A stretch of 64,000 bases of DNA from Paucimonas lemoignei (GTDB lineage: Bacteria; Pseudomonadota; Gammaproteobacteria; Burkholderiales; Burkholderiaceae_D), in contig NZ_SLZQ01000014.1 of NCBI RefSeq assembly GCF_004342585.1, positions 29,768 to 93,767 on the forward strand, given 5' to 3'. The notes under the pieces are model-generated. The model ran no database searches. It was given only the letters and a program-made list of their open reading frames with translations, and was not told the DNA's origin. Position numbers and translations under genes: made by a program. Position 1 is the first letter of the stretch. Every line of letters starts with the position of its first letter. Below, in pieces: positions 59,944 through 64,000 of this stretch.

Positions 59944-61143
59944 ATGGCAATACTGACAATCGAAGAGCCGCATCAGCCGGCATCATCCAGATCGAACCTG
60001 GATAATCACCCGCTGTTTCGCCTGGGTTTTCGCCCGTTTTATTTTTTGTCCGCGGTATTTGCCGCCGTCAGCGTGCCGCTTTGGCTGGCCCGCTATTTCG
60101 GGCATGCAATCAGCCTGGAACAGGTCGACCTGAACTGGCATGTGCATGAAATGGTGTTCGGTTTTGCCATCGCCGTCATTATCGGATTTCTGTATACCGC
60201 AGGGCGCAACTGGACCGGCTTGTGGACGCCGCGTGGCAAGCATCTGGCCGCGCTTGCCGGCCTGTGGATTGCCGGACGTTTCGCCATGCTGGTTTCGCCT
60301 GAAATTGGCGCCGTGACCGATCTGGCCTTTTTGCCCCTGGCTACCTGGCCGCTGTACCAGGTGCTACGCAAATCCAACAACCGCCGCAACATGTTCCTCG
60401 TGGTCTTGCTGGCGCTGCTGACCGCAGCCAATGCCGTCTATCACGCGGCAGCCAATGGCTTGCTGCAAGTCTCGACGCTCTGGCCGCTGGAATCCGCCAT
60501 TCTCGTGATCGTGCTGATCGAGTCCGTGATCGCCGGCCGCATCATCCCGAATTTCACCGCCAATGCCGTGCCTGGCGTAAAACCCGTGACCGATGCACGG
60601 CGCGACAAGATTGTCATCGGCGTGACGGCACTCGCTTCCCTGGCCTGGATTGCGCAGCTGCCAGCTGTGCTGGTGGCGTCATTGGCCCTGGCAGCCGCCG
60701 TCTCGCAACTGATCAGGCTGGGCGGCTGGAAGAGCCTGGCTACCCTGCAGAATCCGCTGCTCTGGATCCTGCATGTTTCCTACGCCTGGATTCCCCTGGG
60801 ATTTGCATTGCTGGCCTTGGCAGCGATCGGCGTGATCAGCAACTCCGCGGCCTTCCACGTGATGGCGATCGGGTCCATGGGCGGACTCGTCATCGGCATG
60901 ATCACCCGCACTGCGCTTGGCCACACCGGTCGCATGCTCAATAGCGGAAAAATGGAAACCTGGATGTATGTGCTGGTGCAGCTTGGCGTCATCGCTAGGT
61001 TCCTGGCGGCGGTGCAGGGCGGGGAGTGGCGCAATGCCGGACTGGTCGTTGCTGCGGCTAGCTGGAGCGGGGCATTCATTTTGTACTTGATCAAATATGT
61101 GCCTTATCTGACGGCGGCGCGCATCGACGGCAAGGAAGGTTAA
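59944..61143 (+). CDS. nnrS: NnrS family haem-copper membrane protein
   Basis: A 399-residue protein with about 12 transmembrane helices. It begins MAILTIEEPHQPASS, then HPLFRLGFRPFYFLSAVFAAVSVPLWLARYFG, the family start, and WHVHEMVFGFAIAVIIGFLYTAGRNWTGL with conserved His/Glu residues. ESVIAGRIIPNFTANAVPG and MITRTALGHTGR follow. NnrS relieves nitrosative stress, with unclear chemistry. ATG 59944 follows GAGG; an open frame 19 codons upstream is Cys/Asn-rich and unlikely. It is the partner of the upstream NO reductase, and the nsrR-norB-nnrS set forms a detoxification unit. Confidence 0.93.
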   Translation: MAILTIEEPHQPASSRSNLDNHPLFRLGFRPFYFLSAVFAAVSVPLWLARYFGHAISLEQVDLNWHVHEMVFGFAIAVIIGFLYTAGRNWTGLWTPRGKHLAALAGLWIAGRFAMLVSPEIGAVTDLAFLPLATWPLYQVLRKSNNRRNMFLVVLLALLTAANAVYHAAANGLLQVSTLWPLESAILVIVLIESVIAGRIIPNFTANAVPGVKPVTDARRDKIVIGVTALASLAWIAQLPAVLVASLALAAAVSQLIRLGGWKSLATLQNPLLWILHVSYAWIPLGFALLALAAIGVISNSAAFHVMAIGSMGGLVIGMITRTALGHTGRMLNSGKMETWMYVLVQLGVIARFLAAVQGGEWRNAGLVVAAASWSGAFILYLIKYVPYLTAARIDGKEG

Positions 61144-61215
61144 AGCGCCGGCGCACCTCGCCATCGGTATTCTGCTAGACGCTCAAAGCAATGAAGCTTG
61201 ATCCAGCCGGGATAG

Positions 61216-62577
<1,362 letters not shown>

Positions 62578-62610
62578 TAAAAATTGCTGCACCAACAAGC
62601 CAGACTCTGA

Positions 62611-62616
62611 TATAAT
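62611..62616 (+). promoter_or_regulatory. -10 element of tRNA-Ser
   Basis: TATAAT 43 bases ahead of the mature tRNA. No clean -35 at 16-18 bases is visible (the nearest candidate TTGCTG is 21 bases away). Confidence 0.4.
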
Positions 62617-62658
62617 CGCAGGCTTTCCAGCACTTGCTTGCTGGAGTCGACCGAATCA

Positions 62659-62749
<91 letters not shown>

Positions 62750-62759
62750 GATTGCACAT

Positions 62760-62806
62760 AACCCCTTGAAATGGCACAATATTGTGCTATTGCAAGGGGT
62801 TTTTTG
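62760..62806 (+). terminator. rho-independent terminator of tRNA-Ser
   Basis: AACCCCTTG (62760-62768) pairs with CAAGGGGTT (62793-62801) and encloses an inner GCACAAT/ATTGTGC stem, followed by T's. An ATG at 62771 in frame with the integrase lies within this hairpin and is therefore not a believable start. Confidence 0.8.
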
Positions 62807-62872
62807 TTGAGCAAGGTACAAAAGTTAGGTACAAAGCGGGTAGGGCAGGCTTCCTCCATCAAAGAGGATAAG

Positions 62873-63913
62873 ATGCCAACTTACATGCGCCGTAACCCCA
62901 ATGGCTCCGGTTACGAATTTCGTCGCGGTGTTCCCAAAGCTCTCCAGGCCGAGATTGGCAAGACTGAGATCAAAGAGGTTCTAGGCTCCAAATTCTCCGA
63001 TGCCTGTCGAAAATGTAATCAATTAGCCGCAGAGACTGATCGCCTGTTCGAAGATGCGCGTGCCAAGTTGCGATCAGCGGCGACACAAAAGCAGAATAAG
63101 CGCCCGTATCACGATTTCTATAGCAAGCTGCGGGTCATCGACCGAGTTACTCCAGAATTAACTGAACAACTTAAAGCTTACTGGGAGAGCATGGTAGATG
63201 CCGCTGATGTACAGCGGCGAGAAACCGGATTCGAACACTTGCCACAAGAAGAAATCTCGTCGGCACAGCAAGAAATCCTGCCTATGTTGCGGCAGGCTTG
63301 GGCTAGGGGTGACGCTTCCGCGTTCATACCTAGCTTGCATCAGACCTTGCATCTTCGCGGTTATCGTCTTGCTGAGCAGCTCATTAGCAGCGATGATGAA
63401 AAGCGACTTGCCATGGCATTAGTGCGCTCTCACATCAAGGGAATTCAACTAATCGAAGCGCGTGATGCTGGAGAAGACCCTCCGGTTGTAGTGACAGCCC
63501 AGCCTCTTTCTTCGGGAATGTCCTTGTCAGGCGATAGCATCGAAACATCAAACGCGGCTGCAGACGCGCTTATGCTATCTAAGGTGGTCTCGCACTTTCT
63601 AGCGACATGGCCCAAGAACAAAAAAGAGATGCTTAAAAAGCATTCTTTTTTGCTTAACGCGTTTTTAGAAGTGGTTGGCGATTTACCGGTCACGAGTTTG
63701 CGCCAAGCTCATGTCAACGAGTTTTTCCGCTTGCTTCAAAGACTTCCGCCAAGGTGGCAAGACGCGCGTCGCCAACAGAAAATCAGTTTGCGAGATCTGG
63801 CTGCTCAAGACCATCCTACAGTAATTAGCCCTGTCACCTTCACTGATGCATATAAAGCGTCATTTTGGGTTTCCCCCGATAAGACGGACACATTCGATAG
63901 GTATGTGGACTAG
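62873..63913 (+). pseudogene. tyrosine recombinase/phage-type integrase, C-terminally truncated by IS insertion
   Basis: A DUF6538-type N-terminus (MPTYMRRNPNGSGYEFRRG, VPKALQAEIGKTEIKEVLGSKFSDACRKCN, residues 1-50), a helical middle, and a core-binding SAM-like domain (about 225-320: MLSKVVSHFLATWPKNKKEM, LTSLRQAHVNEFFRLLQRLP). The frame then enters TFTDAYKASF and runs into the IS3 end at about 63866, stopping at 63913. The catalytic half (Arg-His-Arg-Tyr) is missing from about 350 residues onward, so recombinase activity is lost unless another copy acts. GTG/ATG starts upstream are unlikely; ATG 62873 has GAGG 6-7 bases ahead. Its base composition is lower in GC than its neighbours, as expected for mobile DNA. 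Confidence 0.82.
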
Positions 63914-64000
63914 CCCCACTTCGGTAGACATTTCCGGCCTATGATTTGAGCATAGGAGGAAGTGAATGAACAAGCCGAGATTTACACCGGAATTTAAGGA
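63866..64000 (+). mobile_element. IS3-family insertion sequence, left end (partial)
   Basis: The putative terminal repeat starts TGGGTTTCCCCCGATAAGAC, with GGACAC following, typical of IS3-family ends that begin with TG. It interrupts the integrase frame and contains a short leader, GGAGG and the start of a transposase gene. The element continues past the window, so its right end and target duplication cannot be checked. The exact start base could be shifted by one or two. Confidence 0.65.
63966..64000 (+). CDS. IS3-family transposase OrfA, N-terminal fragment (window edge)
   Basis: ATG at 63966 with AGGAGGAAGTGA just ahead. The first eleven residues are MNKPRFTPEFK, matching the start of the HTH_Tnp_1 domain (RxxFTPEFKxEAV pattern) of IS3/IS911-type OrfA. 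The rest lies beyond the window. Confidence 0.65.
   Translation, partial: MNKPRFTPEFK

Noticed and set aside
62771..62787. Sigma-54-like TGGCAC-N5-TGTGC before the integrase
   Set aside because: It is the inner stem of the tRNA-Ser terminator, and the GC element at the -12 position does not match TTGC.

Overview
The window reads as a chromosomal segment of a Burkholderiales betaproteobacterium, most likely of the Oxalobacteraceae (Herminiimonas/Herbaspirillum/Collimonas type). The reasons are a moderately high GC content with dense short-gap operons, a DUF3460 protein beside scpA, the EarP/EF-P(Arg32) pair, tandem Tat-exported TRAP binding proteins, and the argH-algZ/algR-hemCDXY neighbourhood. 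The family assignment is inference from gene content and not from a database search. No intergenic gap exceeds 300 bases.

Layout. 1-6.2 kb (minus strand): panC (cut by the window edge), scpA, a DUF3460 protein, a SulP anion transporter, a GNAT acetyltransferase and metG. 6.3-9.35 kb: Mrp/ApbC, gltX, then tRNA-Ala(GGC) and tRNA-Glu(TTC). 9.6-17 kb: earP-efp, a bactofilin, purU behind a structured intergenic region, a carboxylesterase, mog, yjgA/darP and pmbA. 17.1-22 kb: two tandem TRAP substrate-binding proteins facing a convergent dctQM permease pair. 22.2-33.9 kb: argH, algZ-algR, a small Pro/Ala-rich protein and ppc (minus strand), then hemC-hemD-hemX-hemY and ppa. 34-46.96 kb: HDOD protein, Ser/Thr kinase, FemAB/GNAT-like protein, glutamine-dependent nadE, a PII protein, an Smr protein, trxB, ftsK, lolA and rarA.

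47.0-56.6 kb is the most distinctive part. It is a one-direction accessory cluster: SDR, 2-oxoacid/acetoin-type dehydrogenase E1alpha, E1beta and E2 (no E3), a TetR regulator, a Liv-type substrate-binding protein without permeases, a second SDR, an acyl-CoA synthetase and an MDR oxidoreductase. It is preceded by a TTGACA promoter with a perfect 16+2+16 palindrome at the start-site region. It looks like an inducible pathway in which a hydroxylated or carbonyl substrate is taken up, oxidised, cleaved to an acyl-CoA and reduced or activated further. The substrate cannot be read from the sequence.

56.9-61.1 kb is a nitric-oxide detoxification module: nsrR divergent from a quinol NO reductase gene and nnrS, with two NsrR-type boxes overlapping a good sigma-70 promoter. 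61.3-64 kb: serS and tRNA-Ser(CGA), then a tyrosine-recombinase gene whose C-terminal catalytic half is lost at the left end of an IS3-family element that runs off the window. This is probably the edge of an integrated island at the tRNA gene.
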